Below, piece by piece: positions 43,901-53,606 of a DNA stretch of 64,000 nucleotides. The notes under the pieces are model-generated. The model made no database searches. It was not told the origin of the DNA and worked only from the letters and a program-made list of their open reading frames with translations. The first letter of the stretch is position 1; every line of letters begins with the position of its first letter. Made by a program: the position numbers and the translations under genes. The DNA is from Granulicella sp. dw_53 (GTDB lineage: Bacteria; Acidobacteriota; Terriglobia; Terriglobales; Acidobacteriaceae), in the NCBI RefSeq assembly GCF_018449545.1, contig NZ_JAAVUR010000005.1, positions 310,001 through 374,000 of the forward strand, read 5' to 3'.

Positions 43901-44607
43901 CTGCTCTGAACCTTGAACTCCGCCAGGGCATCCGGCGGAGGACGAACCGCATAGGTCGCGCCGTTCAGGAAGTCCTGCAGGTTGGAGTTATTGTCGACGC
44001 CGTCCAGCACGAAGTTGTTCTGCGAGACGCGGCTTCCGTTGGAGCTGAAGTCTCCGGACTTTGCGACCTGTCCGAATCCCTGGTTGGGTGCGGCCACGCC
44101 GGTGGTCAACTGCGCGATGAAGACGTAGTTCCGTCCGTCGAGTGGTGTGTCGGCTACAGTCGCAGCCGAGAAGACCTGACCGGTAGAGGCGTCTTCCGTC
44201 TGCAGCTCCGGGGTGGTGGTGACCGTGACTGTGTCGCTGACCTCGCCTGGTTTGAGCTTGAGATTGAGCCCGACGGTCTGGCTCACGCTCACGTTGATGT
44301 TTTGCTGCTTCAGGGTCTGGAAGCTGGGGGCGCTAATCGTCAGGGTATAGGTGCCGATCTTGATGGGGGAGAAGGTGTAGGAGCCGTTGCTGCCGGTCGA
44401 ACGGGAGAAGGAGAGCCCGTTGTCCTGATTGAGCAGAGTAACGGAGGCACCCTGCACTGCATTGCCTGCGGAATCCGTAATGGTTCCGGTAATGCCGCCT
44501 TGATCGATCTGCGCAGACGCGAACGGTGCCGCGGCCAGACCAAGCAAAACTGCAAGGTGGATAAAGATGGTCTTTAGGTGGCGACCCACATAAATCTCAC
44601 TACACAT
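40999..44607 (-). CDS. Oar-like TonB-dependent outer-membrane receptor
   Basis: About 1202 residues from ATG 44607 (MCSEIYVGR; GAGG 8 nt upstream); the frame also opens at 44658. Signal peptide ending near APFASAQ, carboxypeptidase-regulatory-like domain (GITGTITDSAGNAVQGASVTL), plug with the Oar-type TPLDGRNYVFIAQLTTGV motif, and a barrel ending RVIQLAMRLSF. It is divergent from GH35 and shares a TGATCA-bearing promoter region with the glycan-degradation genes, so its ligand is probably an oligosaccharide released by them. It differs clearly in sequence from the receptor at 27960. Confidence 0.92.
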   Translation of the reverse strand: MCSEIYVGRHLKTIFIHLAVLLGLAAAPFASAQIDQGGITGTITDSAGNAVQGASVTLLNQDNGLSFSRSTGSNGSYTFSPIKIGTYTLTISAPSFQTLKQQNINVSVSQTVGLNLKLKPGEVSDTVTVTTTPELQTEDASTGQVFSAATVADTPLDGRNYVFIAQLTTGVAAPNQGFGQVAKSGDFSSNGSRVSQNNFVLDGVDNNSNLQDFLNGATYAVRPPPDALAEFKVQSSEYSAELGHSTGAAINASIKSGTNQFHGSLWEYFESDRLAASDYFNRTGKTAFHQNQFGATFGGPIWHDKLFFFADAQGDRISSFVPSQPNQSVPTAQMRNGDFTELLNPANTNGAGAIALYLPGGNNTTSVGGTETPGTPQRFLTCNGVRNVICPNQISPVAQRILNLFPAPNQGAAHQVFQNYTIPATSFTINTTQYDARLDFNPSEHDQIFGRYSYSNNPTTYTPPLGILDGGSFGATGQSSNYAKSGVFGETHFFSPTLSNEFRVGYNFLHASYLQVNSGTDIAAQFGLGGIPAGPTLGGFPLISFGTTGIGGSSTLHTIGVPGFLPSDEKQDVLQIIDNVSKVWGRHSVKVGINFQHIRFFGLQPPNGIGTQSFSGVYTSDPGQPSVVTGSGVADFLLDDMNNSALNSVTPLTDLRWYEAAYAQDDWKVTPRLTLNLGLRWEYTQPVRELNNHQANFVGNYAPNNQGTGTYIIPQSQQNFPIAPVLLQTFARDHIGIQYSNNDYLVNPRKVNFAPRIGLAFAADPKTVIRAGGGLFYGGLENIGLGLNLANNAPFFANANFIPTPDVCQNVNNVVTCPTNGQTLETGFGAAANDPAALANAASIGTIYANDQNAKSAVTTSYNLNLQHALSDTLSFTIGYQGNESKHLRMSYNPNVFNGAVPKGANGQSLQPFFDFNIVNVANQGIGRYDSLQTKIEKKYSNGLYFLAGYTWAHCLDDAFGPIGQSQQGGYRNPTALGFRYDYGACTQDVRNRFTFSPQYELPFGKGRKFLNKGGIVDALAGGWKTSFIFQVQSGNPIFLTSTNQGSSYPFRIGDPFASGGTANPATQPQFNCATKTRTLQQWFNPCAFANPPQASTVSDASQNLIASNIAGLTPFGPRGRQSIVGPGFNKLDMSLFKSFKIPFHESALQVRGDAFNLLNHPSFSNPGSALQGSSGQAITQTRFSGILPNARVIQLAMRLSF

Positions 44608-44672
44608 AGAGAAGGACCTCACAATTCGCTGCGGATTCCGAAACAAGGCGGATGGCAAATTTTCTCTATAAA

Positions 44673-44680
44673 ATGATCAT
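44673..44680. promoter_or_regulatory. TGATCA operator candidate, site A
   Basis: ATGATCAT in an AT-rich stretch 66 bp upstream of the TonB start. On the minus strand a TTGACA (44681-44686) directly precedes it, so the site would lie between the -35 and -10 boxes. The same core occurs at 53748 and twice near 56763, in every promoter region of this locus. Confidence 0.55.
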
Positions 44681-44935
44681 ATGTCAATCAGTCAGTCAAT
44701 TTACTGATAGCGTAAGCGGTGATGCAACCAAATCGTCCTGTCAGTCGTCTCCGCTTTACCACCCAAAACGTTCGTGCAGAATGAGTGAGGGACATCTGGA
44801 ATGAGAGTTTTATAACGCGACGTAGAAGAGCGAGAAGACGGTTCGTGAACTCCTCGGGCCAGATACCGGGGATGGACACCTTTACGAAGGCTTTGGTTGT
44901 CTCTCTGCAGCAAAAAAAAAGATACGGGAGAAAAG

Positions 44936-46831
44936 ATGAATCGGGCGCAGAGAGATGGCGGTCGTGGGATGCGGCGTTTGGTAGTGGCCGGGGCAGCGTT
45001 GTGGATGGCTGGACTGTTGAATCCATCGGCTGGGGCGCAGGAGAAGCAGGCGGCAACAGCGCCGCCGTTGCAGGTGGTGGGGGATAGATTCCTGCTTCGG
45101 GGTAAACCGTTTCAGATTCTCTCCGGTGAGCTCGAATACGCCAGAATCCCACGAGCCGATTGGAAGGATCGCCTGCGGAAAGTACACGCGATGGGCTTGA
45201 ACACGATCACCATCTACGTCTTCTGGAACCTCCACGAGCCGCGCCCCGGCGTCTATGACTTCTCTGGGCAAAAGGATGTGGCCGAGTTCATTCGCGAGGC
45301 TGCAGCCGAGGGGCTGTACGTCGTCCTGCGACCCGGCCCCTACGTCTGTGCCGAGTGGGATCTAGGCGGATATCCGGCATGGTTGTTGAAAGACCACAGC
45401 ATGGTGCTGCGGAGTTCGCAGGCGAACTTCCTCGATCCTGCTCGTCGATGGATGAAGCGTCTGGGGCAAGAACTTGCACCACTGCAGGCCAGCAACGGAG
45501 GGCCGATTCTGGCGGTGCAGGTAGAGAACGAATATGGCTCGTTCACCGTGCCGGACGACGGTGGCGTCTACTTGAGACACATCCACCAGATCCTGCTCGA
45601 CTCCGGCTTCACTGGATCGCTGCTCTACACTGCGGATGGCGGTGATGTGATGGCCAAGGGCACCCTGCCGGGCGTCTTTGCAGCCGTCGACTACGGAACC
45701 GGCGACGCGCAACGCTCGCTCGATCTGCTGAAGCGTTTCCGGCCGGACACGCCGGTCTATGCCGCCGAGTACTGGGACGGATGGTTCGATCACTGGGGAG
45801 AGAAGCATCAGGTGACGGACGCGGCGAAGCAGGAAGCAGAGATCCGTGGCGTCATCGAAAAGGGCTACTCGATCAATCTATACGTGATCCATGGAGGGAC
45901 CACCTTCGGTTGGATGAACGGCGCCAACTCGGACCACGATGGCTACCAGCCGGACGTCAGCAGCTACGACTACGACGCGCCGATCGATGAGTCCGGAAGG
46001 CCGAGGCCGAAGTACTTCGCACTCCGCGACATGATCCAGCAGGTCACCCACCAGACCCCGATTGCGGTACCCGACTCGCCACCGATGATGGCGTTGCCGG
46101 AACTGCGGCTGAGCGAGACACGTTCTTTGTGGGCAGGTCTACCTAAGCCGATTCACTCCGAGACGCCACTTTCCATGGAGGACGTCGACCAGGCCTACGG
46201 CTACATTCTCTATCGCACGACAGTGCCGAAGGGAAGCCAGGGAGATTTGTTACTGCACGTAGATGGCCTCCACAGCTACGCCCGCGTCTATGTCAACGGA
46301 ACTCTGTCTGGTGTCATGGACAGGCGCCTGGCAACGAATGAGTTGAAGCTCTCAGTGCATGGCGGCGAGCGGCTGGATCTCCTGGTAGAGAACTCCGGAC
46401 GCATCAACTTTACGACGAAGCTTCTCGGAGAGAGGGCCGGTATTCTAGGCGATGTCCACCTGGGAAGCGACGTACTGCATGGATGGGACATCGTCCCACT
46501 CCCGATCCCACAGGCCCCGACAGCCGGCTACAAGAAAGCAGCGTGTGCGGGCCCGTGTTTCTACCAGGGCGATCTACAGGTAAGTGCGCCGGCTGATACC
46601 TATCTGAACACCGAGCGGCTCGGCAAAGGCGTCGTATGGGTGAACGGACATCTCCTAGGCAGATTCTGGAACATCGGCCCATCGGGCAGCCTGTTTCTTC
46701 CCGGCGCATGGCTGCAGGCAGGAAAGAACCGGATCACCGTACTGGATCTAAACGGTGGACCGGAGAAGCTGCTCAAGCCCGAAGATTACCAGACCTATGT
46801 TGAGCCAAGGCAAGAGAGGACGAGTGACTAG
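44936..46831 (+). CDS. GH35 beta-galactosidase, secreted
   Basis: About 631 residues from ATG 44936 (GGGAG upstream), with a signal peptide ending near SAGAQ. GH35 markers: FQILSGELEYARIPRADW, YVFWNLHEPRPGVYDFSG, LRPGPYVCAEWDLGGYPAWLL, acid/base Glu199 in QVENEYG and nucleophile Glu278 in YAAEYWDGWFDHWG. C-terminal beta domains (about 400-620) are typical for trimming terminal beta-galactose from glycans or plant cell-wall polymers. Divergent from the TonB receptor across a 328-bp region, part of which (about 44700-44900) shows no other feature. Converges on GH3 across a bidirectional terminator. Confidence 0.95.
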   Translation: MNRAQRDGGRGMRRLVVAGAALWMAGLLNPSAGAQEKQAATAPPLQVVGDRFLLRGKPFQILSGELEYARIPRADWKDRLRKVHAMGLNTITIYVFWNLHEPRPGVYDFSGQKDVAEFIREAAAEGLYVVLRPGPYVCAEWDLGGYPAWLLKDHSMVLRSSQANFLDPARRWMKRLGQELAPLQASNGGPILAVQVENEYGSFTVPDDGGVYLRHIHQILLDSGFTGSLLYTADGGDVMAKGTLPGVFAAVDYGTGDAQRSLDLLKRFRPDTPVYAAEYWDGWFDHWGEKHQVTDAAKQEAEIRGVIEKGYSINLYVIHGGTTFGWMNGANSDHDGYQPDVSSYDYDAPIDESGRPRPKYFALRDMIQQVTHQTPIAVPDSPPMMALPELRLSETRSLWAGLPKPIHSETPLSMEDVDQAYGYILYRTTVPKGSQGDLLLHVDGLHSYARVYVNGTLSGVMDRRLATNELKLSVHGGERLDLLVENSGRINFTTKLLGERAGILGDVHLGSDVLHGWDIVPLPIPQAPTAGYKKAACAGPCFYQGDLQVSAPADTYLNTERLGKGVVWVNGHLLGRFWNIGPSGSLFLPGAWLQAGKNRITVLDLNGGPEKLLKPEDYQTYVEPRQERTSD

Positions 46832-46874
46832 GGCGATTCTCCCGTAGGCGTACCGGGGAGACTTCGAATCGGTG

Positions 46875-46900
46875 GCCGTTTTTCATCTAAGAAAAACGGC
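46875..46900. terminator. Bidirectional terminator, GH35/GH3
   Basis: GCCGTTTTTC, 6-nt loop, GAAAAACGGC: a perfect 10-bp stem whose arms contain A/T runs, placed between the convergent stops of the GH35 and GH3 genes. The T-run lies within the stem, so efficiency is uncertain. Confidence 0.65.
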
Positions 46901-46939
46901 ACTTCTCTCCTTCCATTCCACTGCAATAGGAGAATGGCT

Positions 46940-49570
46940 CTAGAAGTCCATCGCTCTCTCACCCGTGATCTGGAATGCGATGCCTTTATCGTGCTCCAGA
47001 TCCGGCTGTGTGCTACCTAGAAACAGGCGGTAGTCGCCAGCCCGCACAGCACGCTTGCCAGTCGGATCGACAAAGCTCATCTGCGCCGGGGACAACGTAA
47101 ACGTAATCGCACGAGACTCGCCCGCCATCAGTTGCACGCGTTCGATCCCCTCCAGCGCGAGCCTTGGATTGCCGTCGGCCCGAGGCGGCGCCACATAGAG
47201 CTCCGCGACCTCCATACCGCTCACCTTGCTCGTATTGCGTAAAGTCACTGTCGCTGTAAGCGCCTCTCCCGCGGCGAGCGTGTTCTTCGAAAGCCGCACC
47301 GTACCGTAGTCGAACTTGGCATAGCTCAAGCCAAAGCCGAACGGATAGAAAACCGGCCCATCGAAATACCGATACGTCCGATGCTCCATGCTGTAGTCCG
47401 AGAATGAAGGCAGATCCTCCGCGGATCGATAGAACGTAACCGGCAGCCGTCCTGAAGGATTCGCCCTTCCTGCCAGCAGATGCGCGATCGCACGTCCGCC
47501 CTCCTCACCCGGATACCACGCCTCCAGCACAGCCGCAGCCTTATCTTGCTCCGGTCCTAGCGCTACGGCGGAGCCAGAGGTCAACACCACCACCATCGGC
47601 TTATGCAGTTCTTGCAAGCGATTCAACAGCGCCCTCTGACTCGCTGGCAGACCCAGACTCACACGGTCGCCACCAGCAAACCCATCCAGGTGAATACCCA
47701 GTGCCTCGCCCTCAAGATCAGGCGAGAGACCGACAAACGCAACCACCACATCCGAGCGCTGCGCCGCTGCAACCGCCTCTTCGAGCAATGCCTCTGTCGG
47801 TGGCTCCCACTCCAACGCGACGCCCTCATCCTGCCCCGTGTGCAAGTACTCCAAACGAATCACATGAGGCGCGGTATCGCCGAAGTGTAGCGTCACGCGA
47901 TCCAGCTCGCCCTTTGCACCGCTCTTATTATCGAGAGCCAGCTTGTCATCGACGAAGAGACGAAACGCATCATGCGTCGTACAGTCCCAGCACCGCTCCA
48001 CATTTACACGAAGCACATAGTCGCCCGCCGCTATCGGAACCAGGTAGGCACTCCAACGAGCGGCATAGTGAGTGGGCGATACCTCAGCCACAGGACCAAC
48101 GCGGTCAAGATCCAGATCTACTTTGGAGACTGTCTTCGTCACCACAGCCTTGCCTGAGAAAGAAGCCTCCGCGAAGTACTCCGCAGTCAGTCCTGCCTTC
48201 GCATCGGAACCACTACCCACACGCAACGCCGTCTCCGGTATCGGCGCGGACACACCTGTCGCAAGCAGGCTTCCCTGCGCATAGCGAACCGTCTTGAACT
48301 CCTCACGGATGCCCTCCAGCGGAGTCACCGGATGCGAAGCCGTGCCATGATAGTTCGCCTCCAACACCTTCACCATATTCGCGGTCGGCCCAATCACCGC
48401 GACGCTCTGGCTTGCGGCCTTCAGCGGCAACGTCCCATCGTTCCGCAGCAACACCGCAGACTCCTCCGCCGCCCGCAGCGCGAGCCTGCGATGCTCCGGC
48501 GTATCGTTGTCCTTCTCTGAGATGCGGTCATAGGGCGAGCATCCACTGGCATCCATCATGCCCAGCCGCACCCGCGCCAACAGCAGACGATGCAGCGACC
48601 GGTTGATCGTCGCCTCCGTCACCAGCTTTTGATCGAACGACTGCTGCAACGCGTCATAGGTCTTGCCGCAGTCCAGATCGACGCCTGCATTCAGCGCATC
48701 CGCCGCTCCATGCGCATGGTCCTTTGTGTAGTGCTGATACGAGGTAATGTTCCCCACGGCATCGCAGTCCGAGACCACATAGCCGCGAAATCCCCAAAGC
48801 CCCCGCACCCTCTCTGCAAGAAAGCCATCGTTCGCGCAGGAGGGCGTTCCGTTGATCGCGTTGTAAGAGCACATCAGAGCCGCAGCTCCGGCCTTCCTCG
48901 TCACCGCATGAAATGCTGGCAGATACGTATCCGAAAGATCATGGGCGGAGACCTTAGAGTTGAATCCATCCCGTCCTTCCTCCGGCCCACTATGTGCCGC
49001 GAAGTGCTTCGGTGTGGCATCCGCCTTCAGATAAAAGGGATCTTTCCCCTGAATCCCCTCAACGAACTGCGTCCCCAACGTCGCCGTCAGAAATGGATCT
49101 TCCCCATATGTCTCCTGCCCACGCCCCCAACGCGGATCGCGAAAGATGTTGATGTTCGGCGACCAGATCGTCAGCCCTCCATACCTAGGAGAGTCCGCTT
49201 TGGCATGTGCATTGAACTTCGCTCGCGCCTCGGTGGAGACAGTATCCCCCACCTCATGCAGCAGCGCGGCATCCCACGTCGCTGCCAGCCCGATGGCTTG
49301 CGGAAACACCGTCGCATACCCATTCCGCGCCGATCCATGCAGCCCTTCGTTCCACCAGTTGTACCCCTGTATGCCGAGCCTTGGTATCGCCGGTGCCTGA
49401 TCCTGCAACTGCGCGATCCTCTCCGGCAGAGTCATCTGCGCGATCAACGTGTCGATCCGGCGATCGATCTCCTCTTGGGTCTGCCGGTTGGAGCAGCTAC
49501 TCTGCGCCATCCCAGTCACACTCGCCAACACCAACGAAGCCAAACTCAAACAGATCCCGCGCATACTCAT
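46940..49570 (-). CDS. GH3 glycosidase with PA14 insertion
   Basis: An 876-residue secreted enzyme with signal peptide (MSMRGICLSLASLVLASVTGMAQ). The GH3 barrel carries the nucleophile Asp268 in GYVVSDCDAV and WSPNINIFRDPRWGRGQET. A PA14 lectin-like domain (about 450-590; TAEYFAEASFSG to GVALEWEPP) is inserted in the second GH3 domain, and a fibronectin-III-like domain ends the protein. SDCDAV and the PA14 layout are frequent in beta-xylosidase/beta-glucosidase subgroups, so exact specificity is open. Third gene of the GH29-GH2-GH3 operon, 18 nt after GH2. Confidence 0.93.
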   Translation of the reverse strand: MSMRGICLSLASLVLASVTGMAQSSCSNRQTQEEIDRRIDTLIAQMTLPERIAQLQDQAPAIPRLGIQGYNWWNEGLHGSARNGYATVFPQAIGLAATWDAALLHEVGDTVSTEARAKFNAHAKADSPRYGGLTIWSPNINIFRDPRWGRGQETYGEDPFLTATLGTQFVEGIQGKDPFYLKADATPKHFAAHSGPEEGRDGFNSKVSAHDLSDTYLPAFHAVTRKAGAAALMCSYNAINGTPSCANDGFLAERVRGLWGFRGYVVSDCDAVGNITSYQHYTKDHAHGAADALNAGVDLDCGKTYDALQQSFDQKLVTEATINRSLHRLLLARVRLGMMDASGCSPYDRISEKDNDTPEHRRLALRAAEESAVLLRNDGTLPLKAASQSVAVIGPTANMVKVLEANYHGTASHPVTPLEGIREEFKTVRYAQGSLLATGVSAPIPETALRVGSGSDAKAGLTAEYFAEASFSGKAVVTKTVSKVDLDLDRVGPVAEVSPTHYAARWSAYLVPIAAGDYVLRVNVERCWDCTTHDAFRLFVDDKLALDNKSGAKGELDRVTLHFGDTAPHVIRLEYLHTGQDEGVALEWEPPTEALLEEAVAAAQRSDVVVAFVGLSPDLEGEALGIHLDGFAGGDRVSLGLPASQRALLNRLQELHKPMVVVLTSGSAVALGPEQDKAAAVLEAWYPGEEGGRAIAHLLAGRANPSGRLPVTFYRSAEDLPSFSDYSMEHRTYRYFDGPVFYPFGFGLSYAKFDYGTVRLSKNTLAAGEALTATVTLRNTSKVSGMEVAELYVAPPRADGNPRLALEGIERVQLMAGESRAITFTLSPAQMSFVDPTGKRAVRAGDYRLFLGSTQPDLEHDKGIAFQITGERAMDF

Positions 49571-49588
49571 CTCCAGATCCCACCATCT

Positions 49589-52219
49589 TTACTTCGCAGC
49601 ATCCACAAGCGAACGCAGCTCCAGCGAAGCCTTCACCTGTTCCAGCGAAGCCTTACTCGCTACATGAATCTCTCGGCTCTCATTTGGGAGCAGATCGAAG
49701 TAGTTATCCTCCGGCTTAGCCTCCACGCTGCCGAACCCCAACGCAACCGCCCGCGCCAACACAGGGGAACGCAGCTCTACCACGTATCCCGTCTTATCCA
49801 CACGAACCTGCTGCACGATCTTGGCCTCAGGCAGAAACAAATCCTTCGACCGCGCAAAGTAGACAGTGTTCGTAGCGATTACTTTTCCATCCTGCTCCAG
49901 CGTCAACACCGCGACCGTCTGCTTTGCATCGAAGCTCTTCAGGTGGATAGGTTCAACAGCCGTACTGGCCAGAGCCGCGACCTGCACGCTCTGCCTCGAC
50001 TCCTGCTGCAACGTTCCATCGAAGCCCAGCAGGCGCAAATGCAGCTCCGCCCGCCGTGGTTGCAGCTCATCGGAAACTACATGCACCGTAAACTGATTCT
50101 CCTTAGCCTCGGCCGCAACCAGCACTGGCGCGTAGAACCGAGCCGCATAGTAGTGCAGCGCCTTCCACCGGCCAAAGTAGTCGAGCGAAGACCACGACGC
50201 CACCGGCCAGCAATCATCGAGCTGCCAATATAGTGTGCCCATCGTCTCCGGACGCAGGGTGCGCATATGCTCCACGCCAAACTTGATCGCCTCCGCTTGC
50301 ATCACCTGGCTCAGATAGACGAACGAAGCGAAGTCTCGTGCCGGTTTGAACTCATCCTTCAGGTACTGCTGCATCCGGTCGAAGCCATGGATAAACCGCT
50401 CATGATTCAAAAGCGCCGGCGAAGTCAGATCCTCATTCGAGCCTGCGAATGCTCGCACGGTCCGCAGGTCGGGCATCGACTGGAAGCCAAACTCCGACAG
50501 AAACCTGGGCGCATTCGTAGCATATTCAGTTACAGGTGCGCCCGCGCTCCATACCTTCCACGAGTGCATATCGCCGTTCTCTTGCCCCGCTGGCACATCA
50601 TCGAAGTTCGACCCCGGCGAGCTCGGCCAGTAGGGAACACCGTTTCCGTACGTCGCCACCGTACTCTTCAAGATGTCCCGGAACATCACGACATAGTCCT
50701 GCCACACTCGCTCGCGTTGCTCCGGCGTGACGCTCTTCTGGAAGGCGATCTGGTCGCCCCAGCCATGCCACGCGGTCTCGACCTCGTTGTTACCGCACCA
50801 CAGCGTAAGGCTCGGATGATCGCTCAACCGCTGCACCTGTTCAACGCTCTCTGCCCGAACGTTATCTTGAAACGCCTTGTCCCCCGGCACCATCGCACCG
50901 CCGAACATAAAGTCGTGCCACACCATCAACCCAAGTTCGTCGCATAGATCGTAGAACTCGTCGGTCTCATAGAATCCACCACCCCAAATGCGCAGCATGT
51001 TCATGTGAACATCGCGTGCCGCCGTCAGAATCTCTCTTCGCTTTGCATCCGTCGTATTGGACGGAAAGCTATCGAGCGGGACAAAGTTCGCTCCCTTCGC
51101 AAACACCGGAATGCCGTTGATGATGAAGGTAAAGCTAGTCCCCCACTTATCCGGCACGCGCTGCAGCTCTACCGACCGCACCCCCGTCTTCAACTGCGAC
51201 TGCGCAATGACCTTGCCGTTCCGCACCAGCTCTGCCTTCATCGTGTAACGACTCTGTTTGCCGTATCCATTGGGAAACCACCGCTCCGGATGCTCGATCC
51301 GCATCGGCAGCATCAGGTGATTTTCGCCCTTATCTAGCTGCACCGGTGTGATCCGCACCGGCAACGCGACACCTTCAGGATTCGTCACCCGCACCTGCAA
51401 CGACGCTGCGCCCGCGACATCTGCTTGCACCGTAAGGTTTGCCTCCAGTACAGCGCGCTCTTCATTCACCGAGTCTTGCCGAACATGAAAGCTCGCCACC
51501 CGCGCCGCATCCCAGCCCTCTAACCGCACAGGTCGCCAGATCCCCTGGGTGACGAACTTCGGTCCCCAGTCCCACCCGTAGTTATAAGGAGCCTTGCGCA
51601 TGTAATGGCTCACCGGATAGATACCCTTCGCGCGATCCAACTGTTCGTATCCAGTCCCCGGAATCACATACGGTAGCTTCGCAACCATCGGCGTAATACG
51701 ATTCGTCGGCGAATGAAACACAATCCGCAACGTATTCTTGCCTGCGTGCAAAGAATGCTTCACATCCAGACGCCAGCTCCGAAACATATTGTCCGCGGAG
51801 AGCAGGGAAGTGCCATTCAACGAAACATCTGCAAACGTATCCAACCCATCGAAGACCATCTCGACGTGCCCATGCCGAACCATCGCCTCGCTGACGTTGA
51901 ACTCGTCCGTATACTCCCAGTCCGTCAGTCCGATCCATTGCAACTGCTTCTCGTTATCGCCGAAGAATGGATCGGGAATCACGCCGGCGCGATACAGATC
52001 TGTCTGCACCACGCCCGGTACGGTGGCCGAATGCCACTGCATGGCGTCGGCGTGATCAGGGGCGGCGATCGCTCGAAACCGCCACCCCTCATCCAGCGAG
52101 ACCTGCATCACCTGCGCCGACGCCGTCACTGCGCCTACACAAGCCATCAACGCACCGGCTGTAGTCAAAACAAGACCACGCCAACCGAAACCACACCAGG
52201 CAGACCTATTGCTATGCAT
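49589..52219 (-). CDS. GH2 beta-mannosidase-like enzyme
   Basis: About 876 residues with a signal peptide ending near VTASAQ. The N-terminal sugar-binding domain has VPGVVQTDLYRAGVIPDPFF, a beta-mannosidase hallmark, then ANFVPLDSFPSN, IWGGGFYETDEFYDLCDELG, acid/base Glu479 in LWCGNNEVE and nucleophile Glu576 in RFLSEFGFQSMP. It would remove beta-mannose from N-glycan cores or mannans. ATG 52219 lies 19 nt after the GH29 stop with GAAGGG upstream; a longer start at 52294 would overlap GH29. Middle gene of the operon. Confidence 0.93.
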   Translation of the reverse strand: MHSNRSAWCGFGWRGLVLTTAGALMACVGAVTASAQVMQVSLDEGWRFRAIAAPDHADAMQWHSATVPGVVQTDLYRAGVIPDPFFGDNEKQLQWIGLTDWEYTDEFNVSEAMVRHGHVEMVFDGLDTFADVSLNGTSLLSADNMFRSWRLDVKHSLHAGKNTLRIVFHSPTNRITPMVAKLPYVIPGTGYEQLDRAKGIYPVSHYMRKAPYNYGWDWGPKFVTQGIWRPVRLEGWDAARVASFHVRQDSVNEERAVLEANLTVQADVAGAASLQVRVTNPEGVALPVRITPVQLDKGENHLMLPMRIEHPERWFPNGYGKQSRYTMKAELVRNGKVIAQSQLKTGVRSVELQRVPDKWGTSFTFIINGIPVFAKGANFVPLDSFPSNTTDAKRREILTAARDVHMNMLRIWGGGFYETDEFYDLCDELGLMVWHDFMFGGAMVPGDKAFQDNVRAESVEQVQRLSDHPSLTLWCGNNEVETAWHGWGDQIAFQKSVTPEQRERVWQDYVVMFRDILKSTVATYGNGVPYWPSSPGSNFDDVPAGQENGDMHSWKVWSAGAPVTEYATNAPRFLSEFGFQSMPDLRTVRAFAGSNEDLTSPALLNHERFIHGFDRMQQYLKDEFKPARDFASFVYLSQVMQAEAIKFGVEHMRTLRPETMGTLYWQLDDCWPVASWSSLDYFGRWKALHYYAARFYAPVLVAAEAKENQFTVHVVSDELQPRRAELHLRLLGFDGTLQQESRQSVQVAALASTAVEPIHLKSFDAKQTVAVLTLEQDGKVIATNTVYFARSKDLFLPEAKIVQQVRVDKTGYVVELRSPVLARAVALGFGSVEAKPEDNYFDLLPNESREIHVASKASLEQVKASLELRSLVDAAK

Positions 52220-52238
52220 TGAAAGCCCTTCAGGAGTT

Positions 52239-53606
52239 CTACTTCGTTTGCCCATCCAGAGAGAACACCTGGAACTCTCGAATACGAGCCTCACCTGCGC
52301 TCGTCATGATATTCAATCGAATCCGCTGTGCTGTCACTGGCGCAAATTGATCGATCTTTTTATGCCCAATCGCGTAGCTCGAGACCAGTGGCTTCCACTG
52401 TCCTCCCTGCCAAGCCTCAATCCGATACTGCAGCACCTGCTGCCCCTCGGTGAGCCACTCCATCGTCAATGCATGGTCGAACGTGATGGGCGTAGGCATA
52501 TCCACCACCAGGGTCGCGCTGTGCGATCCTGCAGGCGCACTCCAGAAGGTATCCGGATCTCCATCCAGCGCACGCGAGACATTCTCATCCGTCCTCACAT
52601 GTTCCTTCAGCAAGTTATTGCCATACCGTTGACGCAGCGCAGCGCCCAACTCCCGCAGCCGCTTCGCGTCCGAGTCAGGCAGCAAGCCACGATTATCCGG
52701 CGCCACGCCCAGCATCCACTGCCCTCCATGGCCCACAGAGTTCTCATAGCTGTCCAGCAGTTCATCCACCGTCTTCAACGACGCCTCATCATTCGGATGC
52801 CAGAACCAATGCAGCTTGCGAAGCGGGGTATCCACCTCGACCGGACGCCAACGAATGTAACCATGCCGGTCGATCACATTCCAGTTCTGATACTCGATCT
52901 TCCCCGTCTCGTCTCCAGCCCACCGGGCATCGCCGTACTCAAACAAGGCAGTATCGGCAAACACAATCGTGTTGGGTTGGTACGTCCGCAGCGTCTCGAT
53001 GATCTTCGGAAAGTTATAGGTGCGCCCGGTGCTTCCCGCGCCATCCAGCCAGAACTCCACCAGATCCCCATAGTGCGTCGCCAACTCTTCCAGCTCCGCG
53101 TTGTAATACTTGTCATAGGCCACAGGATCTTTGTATCGAGGATCATGCCGGTCCCAAGGCGACAAATACACGCCGAACTTCAGTCCATTCGCTCGTGCAG
53201 CCTTCGCAACTTCACCCACCACATCGCCCTTGCCGTCCTTCCACGGACTCTGCTTGATGCTGTAGTCCGTCTGCCCCGTCGGCCACAGGCAGAAGCCGTC
53301 GTGGTGCTTCGCCACCATCACCACATACTTCGCTCCGGACGCCTTGATAGCCTTCATCCACTGATCCGGATCGAACTGCGTCGGATTGAAGACCTGCGGG
53401 CTGGCCGTTCCGTCACCCCACTCGCGATCCAGAAACGTATTCGTATCGAAGTGGAGGATCACCCCAAACTCCAGATCCTGCCACTCCGTCTGCTGGGGGG
53501 ACGGCTTAATATCGACCGCATTCTGCGCCAGCGCAGCCCCATTGAGCGTGAGCGCCGCAACGCCCAGCAATCCACTCAAAAATCTCCCGTTCCAACCTCG
53601 CCTCAT
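52239..53606 (-). CDS. GH29 alpha-L-fucosidase with F5/8-type C-terminal domain
   Basis: About 455 residues from ATG 53606 (GGAGAGGA 8 nt upstream). Signal peptide ending near GAALAQ. The GH29 barrel shows KYVVMVAKHHDGFCLWPT, GVYLSPWDRHDPRY and the nucleophile Asp188 in LVEFWLDGAG. The C-terminal region (about 330-455) looks like a discoidin/F5-8C carbohydrate-binding domain. It releases alpha-linked fucose. First gene of the GH29-GH2-GH3 operon, divergent from the DeoR gene, with TGATCA in the shared promoter region. Confidence 0.93.
   Translation of the reverse strand: MRRGWNGRFLSGLLGVAALTLNGAALAQNAVDIKPSPQQTEWQDLEFGVILHFDTNTFLDREWGDGTASPQVFNPTQFDPDQWMKAIKASGAKYVVMVAKHHDGFCLWPTGQTDYSIKQSPWKDGKGDVVGEVAKAARANGLKFGVYLSPWDRHDPRYKDPVAYDKYYNAELEELATHYGDLVEFWLDGAGSTGRTYNFPKIIETLRTYQPNTIVFADTALFEYGDARWAGDETGKIEYQNWNVIDRHGYIRWRPVEVDTPLRKLHWFWHPNDEASLKTVDELLDSYENSVGHGGQWMLGVAPDNRGLLPDSDAKRLRELGAALRQRYGNNLLKEHVRTDENVSRALDGDPDTFWSAPAGSHSATLVVDMPTPITFDHALTMEWLTEGQQVLQYRIEAWQGGQWKPLVSSYAIGHKKIDQFAPVTAQRIRLNIMTSAGEARIREFQVFSLDGQTK

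Noticed and set aside
48590..50233. Plus-strand open frame (547 codons) across GH3 and GH2
   Set aside because: Arg/Pro/His-rich shadow that spans two real genes on the other strand.
52048..52060. TGATCA inside the GH2 gene
   Set aside because: Coding, GC-rich context, and about the number expected by chance for a 6-mer in this length.
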